Shown here: positions 1 to 7,795 of the stretch, in pieces
Layout of the letters: every line of letters begins with the position of its first letter
How positions within the stretch are numbered: the stretch's first letter is position 1
DNA from: an uncultured Selenomonadaceae bacterium
Lineage (GTDB): Bacteria; Bacillota; Negativicutes; Selenomonadales; Selenomonadaceae
Direction of reading: 5' to 3'
DNA: 10,410 bases
Assembly: GCA_945637225.1 (NCBI GenBank)
Contig: CALZDE010000056.1
Coordinates: 1-10,410, forward strand
The notes under the pieces: generated by a model
What the model saw: only the letters and a program-made list of their open reading frames with translations
Databases searched by the model: none
What the model was told of the DNA's origin: nothing
Translations under genes and position numbers: made by a program

Positions 1-11
1 AGAATAAGGTA

Positions 12-34
12 CCCGCCACTTATAGAAGTGGGGG
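12..34 (+). other. Bulged stem-loop upstream of dnaE, identity unknown
   Basis: Bases 12-14 and 16-21 pair with 26-34 to give a nine-base-pair stem, with G15 as a single bulge and ATAG (22-25) as the loop. No run of T follows, so it is not a simple terminator. It could be the last part of a structured RNA or a mobile-element end lying mostly outside the window, or part of the dnaE leader. I do not recognise the family. Confidence 0.4.
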
Positions 35-68
35 ACATCTCTTAGTCGTTATACGTGATTTAGTCTAG

Positions 69-103
69 CCGTCTGGCGATATGCTGGGCGGTTAGTTTGT
101 TTT
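69..103 (+). terminator. Possible terminator or leader hairpin before dnaE
   Basis: Bases 69-77 pair with 83-91 in RNA. This gives nine pairs including three G-U wobbles around the five-base loop GATAT. A T-rich but interrupted tail follows at 92-103. It could end an upstream transcript, or act as an attenuator in the dnaE leader, since the dnaE ribosome binding site begins only 15 bases past the stem. The imperfect T tract keeps the terminator call weak. Confidence 0.35.
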
Positions 104-105
104 GT

Positions 106-113
106 GGAGGTGG
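106..113 (+). promoter_or_regulatory. Shine-Dalgarno site that fixes the dnaE start
   Basis: GGAGG at 106-110 lies seven bases before the GTG at 118. The alternative in-frame TTG at 97 lies upstream of this site and would translate through it, so the GTG is the better start. Confidence 0.8.
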
Positions 114-117
114 TATC

Positions 118-3100
118 GTGTCAGTTTCTTTTGCTCATCTACATGTTCATACGGAGTTTAGCCTTTTGGATGGTGCCAATCGTATCAAGCCTTTAATTGC
201 AAGGACAAAGGAATTAGGAATGAATTCTATTGCCATAACGGACCACGGCTCCATGTACGGCACCATTGATTTTTATAAAGCGGCAAAAGCAGAGGGAATT
301 AATCCTGTCATTGGCTGTGAGGTTTACGTTGCCCCACGGGAAAGAACGGAAAAGGCTGAGGTCAATGGCATAAAGTATTTTCATCTGATTTTATTAGCGG
401 AAAATAATACTGGCTACAAAAATCTTGTTCAGCTCGTATCAAAGGCGAATATTGAAGGATTTTATTATAAGCCTCGTGTGGATAAAGAACTGCTTCGTCA
501 GCATCATGAGGGGCTTATCTGTTTGAGTGCCTGTATTGCTGGTGAAGTGCCTTATTACATCCATCACGATGAAATGGAAAAGGCAGAAGCTTCAGTAAAA
601 GAGCATTTGGAAATATTCGGCAGGGAAAATTATTTTTTAGAAATTCAGAACCATGGTATTCCAGAGGAAAAGAAGGCTAATAAGGGCTTAGTAGAGCTTG
701 CTGAAAAATATGGCATAGGCTTAGTAGCTACCAATGATGCACATTATCTGAAAAAAGAGGACAGTGACTATCATGATGTGCTTCTGTGCATTCAGATGGG
801 AAGACTGGTAACTGATACTGACCGCATGAAATTCCCTAGTGACGATTACTATGTGAAATCACCGGAGGAAATGGCGGAGCTTTTTGCTGATTATCCTGAA
901 GCTATTGAAAATACAGTAAAAATTGCTGACCGCTGTCATGTGGAATTTGATTTTGAACACAGGCATTTACCAAACTTTCCACTTCCAGAGGGCATGACGG
1001 ATGAAATGTACCTCAGAAAGCTTTGTGAGGATGGTCTGTCATCTCATTATCCACAGGAAACGGAAGAAATTCGCCAGCGTCTTGAGTATGAGCTGGGAGT
1101 TATCCACAAGATGGGGTTTGACAGCTATTTCCTTATCGTGTGGGATTTTATAAATTATGCCAGAGAAAACGGCATTGCTGTTGGTCCGGGGCGTGGCTCG
1201 GCGGCTGGCAGTATAGTTGCGTATATTTTGGGAATTACGGATATCGACCCATTGAAATATGCTTTGCTCTTTGAGCGTTTCCTCAATCCTGAGCGTGTTA
1301 CCATGCCAGATATTGATGTGGATTTCTGCTATGTAAGGCGTGAAGAGGTTATTGAATATGTAAAGAGACGTTACGGAGCTGACCACGTGGCTCAGATTGC
1401 TACCTTTGGTACATTGGCGGCAAAGGGTGCTATTCGTGATGTCGGACGTGCGCTTGATATGTCGTTTAACGAGGTGAGTCAGGTTACGAAGCTGATTCCA
1501 GCAGAATTGGGTATAACCATAGATAAAGCACTTAAGCAGTCTGCTGATTTGAAATCTCTTTATGAAGGCTCACCTGAAATAAAACGGTTAATAGATTATG
1601 CTAGAGCGGTAGAGGGACTTCCTCGTCATTCATCGACTCATGCGGCAGGTGTGGTTATTGCCCGAAATCCACTGACAGACTATTTACCTGTATCCTTTAC
1701 TAATGGTACATACGTTACACAGTATGATAAGGACCATGTAGAGGAGCTCGGCCTGCTGAAAATGGACTTTTTAGGTCTTAGGACATTGACTGTGCTGGCT
1801 GATACAGTAAAAAATATAAAAATGAGCCGAGGGGAAGATATAGATTTAAGAAAAATTCCTGATGTTGATGAGCTGACAGGTACAATGCTCTGCAAGGGGC
1901 AGACAGGGGCGGTATTCCAGATGGAGTCCTCCGGCATGACTGCTCTTGTAAGGGATTTACGGCCAGAGGGCTTTGTTGACCTTATTCCTACGGTTGCATT
2001 ATATCGTCCGGGGCCACTAGGAAGCGGTATGGTAGAGGATTTTATCAAGGGACGTGCCGGTGAAAAACAGCCTGAGTACATGCATCCGCTTTTGGAGCCT
2101 ATCTTAAAGGAAACCTTTGGCGTGGTGCTTTATCAGGAGCAGGTAATGCAGATTGTGCAGGTTTTGGCAGGCTTTAGTCTTGGACAGGCTGACCTTTTAA
2201 GACGTGCGATGGGTAAGAAAAAGCATTCTATTCTGATGGCTCAGAAGGAAAATTTCCTGAAGGGCACAAAGGAAAGAGGTCTGACGGATGAACTGGCTAA
2301 TCATATTTTTGACCTGCTGACTCATTTTGCTGATTACGGCTTCAATAAGTCCCACAGTGCGGCCTATGCTCTGGTAGCGTGGCAGACAGCTTATCTGAAG
2401 GCGCATTATCCAGCAGAATTTATGGCGGCTATGCTCACGAGTGTCATGGATACCAATGAAAAGGTAAGTGTCTATATTGAGCAGTGCAAGAGAATGGGGA
2501 TAAAGATTCTGCCTCCTGATATAAATGCCAGCGTAACTGTATTCAGCGTTGATGGCGAGGCTATCCGCTTCGGCATGGCGGCGGCTAAGAATGTCGGTGA
2601 GGCGGCTATAAATGTCATTGTCAAGGAAAGAGACAGAAAAGGAAAATTCACCTCACTTGCAGATTTTTGCAGTAGAATTGACAGCCGTACCATGAACAGG
2701 AGAGGTATTGAAAGCCTTATCAAATGTGGTGCCTTTGATTCCTTTGGTGCAAAGCGGTCACAGCTGTTATCTGTCTTAGATCAGGCACTTGATTTGGCGG
2801 CGGTTTCTCAAAAGGATAAGAGTACAGGTATGGCGGGTCTTTTTGAGGAAGAAGCCTTAGAGGAATACAACGAAATAAAGCTTCCAGAAATGGATGAAGT
2901 AAAAAAGGATGTAATGCTGGCATGGGAAAAGGAAATTACCGGCTTTTACATCACAGGTCATCCGCTGGATAATTTTGCTAAAATAATAAATGCCTTTAAT
3001 ACCGTAGAAATGGTTTTAAGCGGTAATATACCTGATGGAAAAACCGTAAAGCTGGGCGGCCTGATTATTACCTCCAAGCGTATTGTCACCAAGAAGGGCG

Positions 3101-3516
3101 ATACGATGTGCTTTTTGGAACTGGAAGATTTTACGAGAAGTATCGAGGTGGTAATTTTCCCACGGGTATTTTATGAGTGTGTTAATTCCTTAGTGCCAGA
3201 CATGGCGGTTATGGTACAGGGCAAGGTGAATGTTATAGATGATGGTATAAAACTTATTGCTGACAAGGTAATTCCGCTCTCTGAGTATCAGCCATCCTAC
3301 TATTTGCAGTTTCATGAGCATACTGCCAAGCAGGAGGTATATAAGGAGCTGAAAGAAGTAATGGCAAAGCACAAGGGAAATATTCCTGTAGTGATGTATC
3401 ATTCCGTAACAAAACAGACACAAAAAATGAATGAACGTTATTGGCTCAATGACGATGATGATATTATTCCTGAATTGGAAAAAATATTAGGTGAAGGGAA
3501 TATAAAAATCAGATGA
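118..3516 (+). CDS. dnaE: DNA polymerase III subunit alpha (DnaE, PHP-containing)
   Basis: This is a replicative C-family DNA polymerase catalytic subunit of 1132 residues, about the family's usual length. From the GTG at 118 the order is a PHP domain (about 5-210), the palm with the GPGRGS loop (356-361), the acidic motif PDIDVDF (397-403) and the third catalytic aspartate D550 in KMDFLGLRT. Fingers, a helix-hairpin-helix region (about 850-870) and an OB-fold (about 975-1060) follow. The PHP domain keeps metal-ligand-type residues: H9, H11, D18, H43, E68, H89, C139, H179, D207 and H209. This suggests a metal-dependent proofreading exonuclease, as described for Thermus alpha subunits. Near the position of the usual beta-clamp motif there is MAGLF (905-909), preceded by G904 where a glutamine is expected. 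No intein or frameshift is seen. Its stop overlaps the next gene, implying coupled translation. Members of this phylum often also carry PolC, which is not visible here. Confidence 0.98.
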   Translation: MSVSFAHLHVHTEFSLLDGANRIKPLIARTKELGMNSIAITDHGSMYGTIDFYKAAKAEGINPVIGCEVYVAPRERTEKAEVNGIKYFHLILLAENNTGYKNLVQLVSKANIEGFYYKPRVDKELLRQHHEGLICLSACIAGEVPYYIHHDEMEKAEASVKEHLEIFGRENYFLEIQNHGIPEEKKANKGLVELAEKYGIGLVATNDAHYLKKEDSDYHDVLLCIQMGRLVTDTDRMKFPSDDYYVKSPEEMAELFADYPEAIENTVKIADRCHVEFDFEHRHLPNFPLPEGMTDEMYLRKLCEDGLSSHYPQETEEIRQRLEYELGVIHKMGFDSYFLIVWDFINYARENGIAVGPGRGSAAGSIVAYILGITDIDPLKYALLFERFLNPERVTMPDIDVDFCYVRREEVIEYVKRRYGADHVAQIATFGTLAAKGAIRDVGRALDMSFNEVSQVTKLIPAELGITIDKALKQSADLKSLYEGSPEIKRLIDYARAVEGLPRHSSTHAAGVVIARNPLTDYLPVSFTNGTYVTQYDKDHVEELGLLKMDFLGLRTLTVLADTVKNIKMSRGEDIDLRKIPDVDELTGTMLCKGQTGAVFQMESSGMTALVRDLRPEGFVDLIPTVALYRPGPLGSGMVEDFIKGRAGEKQPEYMHPLLEPILKETFGVVLYQEQVMQIVQVLAGFSLGQADLLRRAMGKKKHSILMAQKENFLKGTKERGLTDELANHIFDLLTHFADYGFNKSHSAAYALVAWQTAYLKAHYPAEFMAAMLTSVMDTNEKVSVYIEQCKRMGIKILPPDINASVTVFSVDGEAIRFGMAAAKNVGEAAINVIVKERDRKGKFTSLADFCSRIDSRTMNRRGIESLIKCGAFDSFGAKRSQLLSVLDQALDLAAVSQKDKSTGMAGLFEEEALEEYNEIKLPEMDEVKKDVMLAWEKEITGFYITGHPLDNFAKIINAFNTVEMVLSGNIPDGKTVKLGGLIITSKRIVTKKGDTMCFLELEDFTRSIEVVIFPRVFYECVNSLVPDMAVMVQGKVNVIDDGIKLIADKVIPLSEYQPSYYLQFHEHTAKQEVYKELKEVMAKHKGNIPVVMYHSVTKQTQKMNERYWLNDDDDIIPELEKILGEGNIKIR

Positions 3517-4739
3517 TTTGCAAGAATTTAAAAGCGTCTATTTTAGCGCAGAAAAAAATAATCACAGCAGTTTCTTTATCTATGTGTATGCTGGCTTACT
3601 CTATTACTTCAGCAGAGGTATTTGTACATACCACAGCGGAAAATCCTGAGTCAGCCCATTATTCAGTGGTACCGGCAGGAGATGCAATTCCCAAGGTAAC
3701 AGCTCGTTCTGCAGTAGTCATTGAGGCGAAAACAGGCAAGGTGCTTTATGAAAGAAACATGGACCAGATACGTTATCCGGCTAGTACGACCAAAATGATG
3801 ACCCTTCTGGTAGCACTGGAAAATTCAAAGCCAGAAGACATTGTAACGGTAGGAAAGAACGCTTACAATGTAGAAGGCTCCACCATGTGGCTTGAAGAAG
3901 GCGAAAGGCTGAAAATGGAGGACTTGGAGTATGGCATTATGCTGGTTTCCGGTAATGATGCTACAGTAGCCATTGCAGAGCATGTCGCTGGTTCTGTGCC
4001 TAAGTTTGCCGAAATGATGAACAAGAAGGCAGAGGAAATAGGTGCTACGTCTACTCATTTTGTGAACTGCAATGGTCTTCCTGATCCTAATCATTATACA
4101 ACCGCTCATGATTTAGCCAAAATCGCCGCACATGGCTTCAATAATGTACCGGACTTTGAGCGTATTGTCAGCACCAAGGAAAGAAGGGTTCCGGGGCGGA
4201 AAAATCCTGATACAGAGCTTCTTCGCAACGAAAATCTTCTGCTTCACATTTACAAGGGATGTAACGGTGTCAAAACAGGCTATACTGACGCGGCAGGCAG
4301 ATGTGTAGTAACGGCGGCTAAGAGAAATGGTGTTCAGCTTGTTTCCGTTGTTTTAGATGGTCTTTATATGTGGGACGATTCTATATTAATGCTGGATTAC
4401 GGTTTTACTCAGGTAGACCCTTTCACAGTAGTAAAGCAGGGGGAAAAGCTGGAGCCAGTAGAAATTTCAGGCGGTGAAAAAAATAAAATTTCCGTCAGTG
4501 TAAAGGATGAAATCACTGTTGGCTGTAAGCTTGAAGACAGGAATATGTTCAAGAAGGAAGTAGTGCTGAATAAGGGCATAGAAGCGCCTGTTAAGATGGG
4601 GGACATAGTAGGAAAGATGAATGTTCTCTATGAGGGAAAGGTCATCGGTTCCGCTGATATTATATCCAATGAAGCAGTAGCACCTGTTCCATGGTATATT
4701 GCTATTTGTAATAAGATACGGAGCTTTTTCGGTTTTTGA
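3513..4739 (+). CDS. D-alanyl-D-alanine carboxypeptidase (class A low-mass PBP, DacF/PBP5 type)
   Basis: This enzyme removes the terminal D-alanine from peptidoglycan stem pentapeptides outside the membrane and so limits cross-linking. It has 408 residues. The N-terminus has lysines followed by a hydrophobic stretch (about 17-33), a signal peptide with likely cleavage after A34. The penicillin-binding motifs are all present: SxxK as S91-T-T-K94, SxN as S146-G-N148 and KTG at 254-256. A beta-rich C-terminal domain (about 300-385) precedes a short amphipathic tail with W, I, F and K/R residues (394-408), the usual membrane anchor of this family. The ATG start shares bases with the dnaE TGA stop. 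The nearest purine-rich site (GAAGGG, 3493-3498) is about 14 bases away, farther than ideal, so expression may depend on ribosomes finishing dnaE. The exact paralogue (dacA, dacB or dacF) cannot be fixed from sequence alone. Confidence 0.95.
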   Translation: MICKNLKASILAQKKIITAVSLSMCMLAYSITSAEVFVHTTAENPESAHYSVVPAGDAIPKVTARSAVVIEAKTGKVLYERNMDQIRYPASTTKMMTLLVALENSKPEDIVTVGKNAYNVEGSTMWLEEGERLKMEDLEYGIMLVSGNDATVAIAEHVAGSVPKFAEMMNKKAEEIGATSTHFVNCNGLPDPNHYTTAHDLAKIAAHGFNNVPDFERIVSTKERRVPGRKNPDTELLRNENLLLHIYKGCNGVKTGYTDAAGRCVVTAAKRNGVQLVSVVLDGLYMWDDSILMLDYGFTQVDPFTVVKQGEKLEPVEISGGEKNKISVSVKDEITVGCKLEDRNMFKKEVVLNKGIEAPVKMGDIVGKMNVLYEGKVIGSADIISNEAVAPVPWYIAICNKIRSFFGF

Positions 4740-4759
4740 GTTTAAAATAAAGTTTTTCG

Positions 4760-4788
4760 TTGCAAGTCAATAGAAAAAGTGCTACAAT
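4760..4788 (+). promoter_or_regulatory. Extended -10 sigma-A promoter for the tgt-secDF cluster
   Basis: TTGCAA at 4760-4765 and TACAAT at 4783-4788 are separated by 17 bases, and a TGC triplet just before the -10 makes it an extended -10 promoter. Transcription would start near 4795, leaving a leader of about 45 bases with no obvious riboswitch. No clear terminator lies between the carboxypeptidase stop and this promoter, so read-through from dnaE is also possible. Confidence 0.8.
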
Positions 4789-4826
4789 GTAAAGGTTAGA
4801 ATAAGATTTAAAAATTTATTGTGAAA

Positions 4827-4832
4827 GTGAGG
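4827..4832 (+). promoter_or_regulatory. Shine-Dalgarno site supporting the TTG start of tgt
   Basis: GTGAGG ends seven bases before the TTG at 4840. No better in-frame ATG or GTG with a site exists nearby, so the rare TTG start is the best choice. Confidence 0.75.
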
Positions 4833-4839
4833 TTTAATC

Positions 4840-5961
4840 TTGCCAGCAATTACTTATGAATTAATAAAAGAAGACCCACAGACTGGCGCAAGAGCCGGTA
4901 TTATTCATACACCACATGGCAGTTTCCCTACACCTATCTTTATGCCAGTAGGTACACAGGGCTCTGTCAAGGGCGTTTCTCCAGAGGAAGTCAAGGAAAT
5001 CGGGGGAAACATCATTTTAGGCAATACCTATCATTTATTCTTGCGTCCTGGCTCTGAGCTTATCAGAGAGATGGGCGGTCTGCACAAATTTATGAACTGG
5101 GACGGTGCTATTCTTACAGACAGTGGCGGTTTTCAGGTATTCAGCTTAGGCGAATTACGTAAGATTACCGAGGAGGGCGTTACCTTCCGTTCCCATATTG
5201 ACGGTTCAAAGAAATTTTTATCTCCAGAGGTTTCCATGAAGGTACAGATGGATTTAGGTTCTGATATTGTCATGGCCTTTGATGAGTGCATTCCATATCC
5301 AGCGGATTATGAGTACACCAGAAAATCCACCGAACGTACTACCCGTTGGGCTAAACGCTGTAAGGAAGTAATGACCAGTCCAAATCAGGGACTTTTTGGC
5401 ATTGTGCAGGGCGGTATGTACAAGGATTTGCGTACCAAGAGTGTTGAGGATTTAGTGGCACTTGATTTCCCTGGCTATGCAGTAGGCGGTCTGTCTGTTG
5501 GTGAGCCAAAGGAACTGATGGTAGAGATTTTAGATCATACGGTTAAGCTTCTGCCTGCCAATAAGCCACGTTATCTCATGGGCGTAGGTACTGCAGATTA
5601 TTTATTGGAAGCCGTTACTCATGGCATTGATATGTTTGACTGCGTATTCCCTACTCGCGTAGCAAGAAATGGTACTGCTATGACATGGGAAGGCCGTCTT
5701 GTTATGAAAAATGCAGAATTTACTCATGACACAAGACCAATTGAGGAATGGTGTGATTGCTATGCCTGCCGTAACTACACAAGAGCATATATCCGCCATC
5801 TCGTCAGAGCAAATGAGATTTTCGGTCTGAGACTGCTTTCCATTCATAATTTGAGATTTTTGCAGAGATTTACCGCAGAGATGCGCAAGGCAATTATTGA
5901 GGAGCGTTTTGCTCAGTTCCGCAGTGATTTCTTAGCTCAGTATCATTATGGAAAGAAGTAA
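4840..5961 (+). CDS. tgt: Queuine tRNA-ribosyltransferase (tRNA-guanine transglycosylase)
   Basis: This enzyme swaps guanine at the wobble position (34) of tRNAs for Asp, Asn, His and Tyr with the queuosine precursor preQ1, in the cytoplasm. The 373 residues match the usual bacterial length. Visible landmarks are DSGGFQ (94-99, with the active-site base-type aspartate D94), D148 in FDEC, the VQGG loop (189-192), and D267 in MFDCVFPTR, equivalent to the nucleophile of the Zymomonas enzyme. The zinc site is C305, C307, C310 and H336. The start is TTG, with a well-placed Shine-Dalgarno site. It is the first gene after a strong promoter and its end meets the folate enzyme gene at 5966. queA, a frequent neighbour in queuosine operons, is not in the window. 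Confidence 0.97.
   Translation: MPAITYELIKEDPQTGARAGIIHTPHGSFPTPIFMPVGTQGSVKGVSPEEVKEIGGNIILGNTYHLFLRPGSELIREMGGLHKFMNWDGAILTDSGGFQVFSLGELRKITEEGVTFRSHIDGSKKFLSPEVSMKVQMDLGSDIVMAFDECIPYPADYEYTRKSTERTTRWAKRCKEVMTSPNQGLFGIVQGGMYKDLRTKSVEDLVALDFPGYAVGGLSVGEPKELMVEILDHTVKLLPANKPRYLMGVGTADYLLEAVTHGIDMFDCVFPTRVARNGTAMTWEGRLVMKNAEFTHDTRPIEEWCDCYACRNYTRAYIRHLVRANEIFGLRLLSIHNLRFLQRFTAEMRKAIIEERFAQFRSDFLAQYHYGKK
5950..5958 (+). promoter_or_regulatory. Shine-Dalgarno-like site inside the end of tgt
   Basis: The purine run GGAAAGAAG lies seven bases before the ATG at 5966 and inside the last codons of tgt. It favours that ATG over the in-frame ATG at 5948, which has no comparable site. Confidence 0.65.
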
Positions 5962-5965
5962 TTCC

Positions 5966-6523
5966 ATGAGTGAGAAGCGGCTTTTGCGGAAGGAAGCTTT
6001 GAAAAATCGACGCAGTATGAGCCATGAGGAAAGGGCTTTAGAAAGCAAGTCAATAACAGAAAAGATAATTTCTTCAAATGAATTTCAGCAGGCAAAGGTG
6101 GTATTTGCTTATGTTTCAGTAGAAGATGAGGTACATACCGAATTGCTTTTAGCGGAAATTCTAAGGGCAGGAAAAAAGCTTTGTGTTCCTTACATAAGGG
6201 ACAGTAAAAATGGTGATATGATAGCTGTAGAGCTTCGTTCATTAAATGATTTAGTGGAGGGGGCATTTGGCATTCTTACTGCACCGCCATACGAAGGAAA
6301 ATTACAGGAAATTTCTGCTGAAAAAATTGACTTGATAATTGCTCCCGGTGCGGCCTTTGATGGCGAAGGTCATCGCATTGGCATGGGGGGCGGTTACTAT
6401 GACAGATTTCTTAATAGTGCTTCTAAAGCTATTAAATTTGGCATAGCTTATAAATGCCAGTTTTTTGCAAGTATTCCTGTGGAAGCTCATGATAAAAAGG
6501 TTGACAAGGTAATTTTGCCTTAA
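5966..6523 (+). CDS. 5-formyltetrahydrofolate cyclo-ligase
   Basis: This enzyme uses ATP to convert 5-formyltetrahydrofolate to 5,10-methenyltetrahydrofolate, returning a storage or by-product folate to the one-carbon pool. From the ATG at 5966 it has 185 residues, the usual family size. The N-terminus is basic (RLLRKEALKNRR, 5-16), as is typical for the nucleotide-binding start of this family. The family signature lies at 127-149: PGAAFDG, then HRIGMGGGYYDRFL. The motif usually read as G-I-x-E-P appears as GILTAPP (102-108), a mild variant. The gene begins four bases after the tgt stop and is followed by secD after 30 bases, so it belongs to the same transcript. Homologues are called YqgN in Bacillus and YgfA/Fau in E. 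coli; I leave the symbol empty because usage varies. Confidence 0.93.
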   Translation: MSEKRLLRKEALKNRRSMSHEERALESKSITEKIISSNEFQQAKVVFAYVSVEDEVHTELLLAEILRAGKKLCVPYIRDSKNGDMIAVELRSLNDLVEGAFGILTAPPYEGKLQEISAEKIDLIIAPGAAFDGEGHRIGMGGGYYDRFLNSASKAIKFGIAYKCQFFASIPVEAHDKKVDKVILP

Positions 6524-6537
6524 TATAAATTAATTTT

Positions 6538-6547
6538 AGGAAGGAAG
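6538..6547 (+). promoter_or_regulatory. Shine-Dalgarno site of secD
   Basis: AGGAAGGAAG ends six bases before the ATG at 6554. The 30-base gap after the folate enzyme shows no promoter or terminator, which supports co-transcription. Confidence 0.7.
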
Positions 6548-6553
6548 CTATAA

Positions 6554-7795
6554 ATGCGTAAGGATAGTTTAGGAAAACTCCTGGCTGCCATTGTGGTTAT
6601 TGTAGCGGTTTTTGCCATGTTTGTAGAACCGCTGGCACTGTCCATCAGACAGGGTCTTGACCTGCAGGGCGGTACTCACGTAGTACTGGAAGCTGAGGAC
6701 ACACCGGAAGCACCGGTAAATGAAGATGCCATGGAACGTGTAGTACGTATCATGGAAAAGCGTGTTAATGAATTAGGTCTTGCTGAGCCAATCGTTCAGC
6801 GTCAGGGCGAGAGACGTGTTATTGTCGAACTGCCTGGTGTAAAGGACCCGGATAAGGCTATTGCCGTTATTGGTAAGACTGCTATGCTGGAATTCAAGGA
6901 CGACCAGGGCAACACTGTATTAACTGGCACTGACCTTAAGGACGCGCATGAGCAGACTGACCAGCAGGGACAGAACTTGGTTGGTCTGGAATTCAGTGAT
7001 GAGGGCGGTAAGAAGTTTGCTGACCTCACTATGAGAAATGTAGGCCATACTATTGCCATTCTGCTTGATGGCGAGGTACTGACTGCACCAAACGTAAAGG
7101 AAGCTATCACCGGCGGTAAGGCTGTTATTACTGGTCAGCGCACCTTGCAGGAAGCACATGAGCTGGCAATTCTGCTCCGCAGTGGTTCTCTGCCTGTAAA
7201 GGTAAACATCATCGAAACTCGTACAGTAGGCCCATCTCTTGGTCAGGATTCCAAGGATAAGTCTGTATTTGCTTTTGCTATCGGCTTAGGTGCAGTAGTT
7301 CTTTTCATGGCTCTGTTCTATCGTATGTCCGGTATTGTTGCAGATATCGCTCTGATGGCTTATGTTATTTTACTGCTCTTCAGCTTAAAAATGCTGGATG
7401 CAACACTTACCCTTCCTGGTGTAGCAGGTATTATCCTGTCCATCGGTATGGCGGTAGATGCCAACGTGCTTATCTTTGAGCATTTCAAGGAAGAATATCT
7501 CACAGGCAAGACTCTGCGTCTTTCTATGGCGGCAGGCTTTGACCGTGCATTTACAACAATTTTTGACTCCAACATCACAACAATTATTGCCTCTGGTGTA
7601 CTGTTCTTATTCGGTACAGGCAGTATTCGTGGTTTTGCTATTACCCTTGGTTTAGGTGTTATTCTGTCCATGCTGACAGCTATTACCCTGACTCAGTTCA
7701 TGATTAAGAATATGATTGCAGCGAATATCTTTGAAAATCCAAAGGTTTATGGTATTAATGAGCTGCCAGAGGAAGGAGTGAAGGAGCGTGGCTAA
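6554..7795 (+). CDS. secD: Protein translocase subunit SecD
   Basis: SecD works with SecF in the membrane to pull preproteins out of the SecYEG channel, using the proton gradient. It has 413 residues, short compared with the 615 of E. coli but usual for Gram-positive-type SecD. The first membrane helix (about 8-26) is followed by the family motif GLDLQGGTH (34-42), an extracytoplasmic region to about 235, and five more helices (about 236-257, 259-280, 284-308, 333-353 and 357-382). GPSLG (226-230) and the GMAVDAN motif with D302 are intact. D302 corresponds to the helix-4 aspartate implicated in proton transport (E. coli D519). The C-terminal 30 residues are cytoplasmic. The stop lies inside the start of secF, an eight-base overlap that implies matched synthesis. 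yajC, the usual partner next to tgt, is absent here. Confidence 0.97.
   Translation: MRKDSLGKLLAAIVVIVAVFAMFVEPLALSIRQGLDLQGGTHVVLEAEDTPEAPVNEDAMERVVRIMEKRVNELGLAEPIVQRQGERRVIVELPGVKDPDKAIAVIGKTAMLEFKDDQGNTVLTGTDLKDAHEQTDQQGQNLVGLEFSDEGGKKFADLTMRNVGHTIAILLDGEVLTAPNVKEAITGGKAVITGQRTLQEAHELAILLRSGSLPVKVNIIETRTVGPSLGQDSKDKSVFAFAIGLGAVVLFMALFYRMSGIVADIALMAYVILLLFSLKMLDATLTLPGVAGIILSIGMAVDANVLIFEHFKEEYLTGKTLRLSMAAGFDRAFTTIFDSNITTIIASGVLFLFGTGSIRGFAITLGLGVILSMLTAITLTQFMIKNMIAANIFENPKVYGINELPEEGVKERG
7771..7786 (+). promoter_or_regulatory. Double Shine-Dalgarno site before secF
   Basis: Two purine boxes, GGAAGGAG (7771-7778) and AAGGAG (7781-7786), lie within the end of secD. Only the first is spaced normally (nine bases) from the GTG at 7788. 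The second is one base from it and too far (25 bases) from the next in-frame ATG at 7812. The GTG is therefore preferred. Confidence 0.65.

Noticed and set aside
97..117. Longer dnaE reading frame starting with TTG at 97
   Set aside because: It would place the strong GGAGG site inside the coding region, and the added residues (FCGGGIV) do not resemble the family N-terminus.
4740..4759. Possible terminator after the carboxypeptidase
   Set aside because: T-rich runs are present but I could not find a stable stem before them.
5948..5965. ATG at 5948 as start of the folate cyclo-ligase
   Set aside because: It overlaps the tgt end by 14 bases, has no Shine-Dalgarno site, and the ATG at 5966 has a well-spaced one and fits the family start.
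7458..7655. + strand open frame inside secD in another frame
   Set aside because: It is a shadow of the conserved secD membrane helices and has no ribosome binding site.
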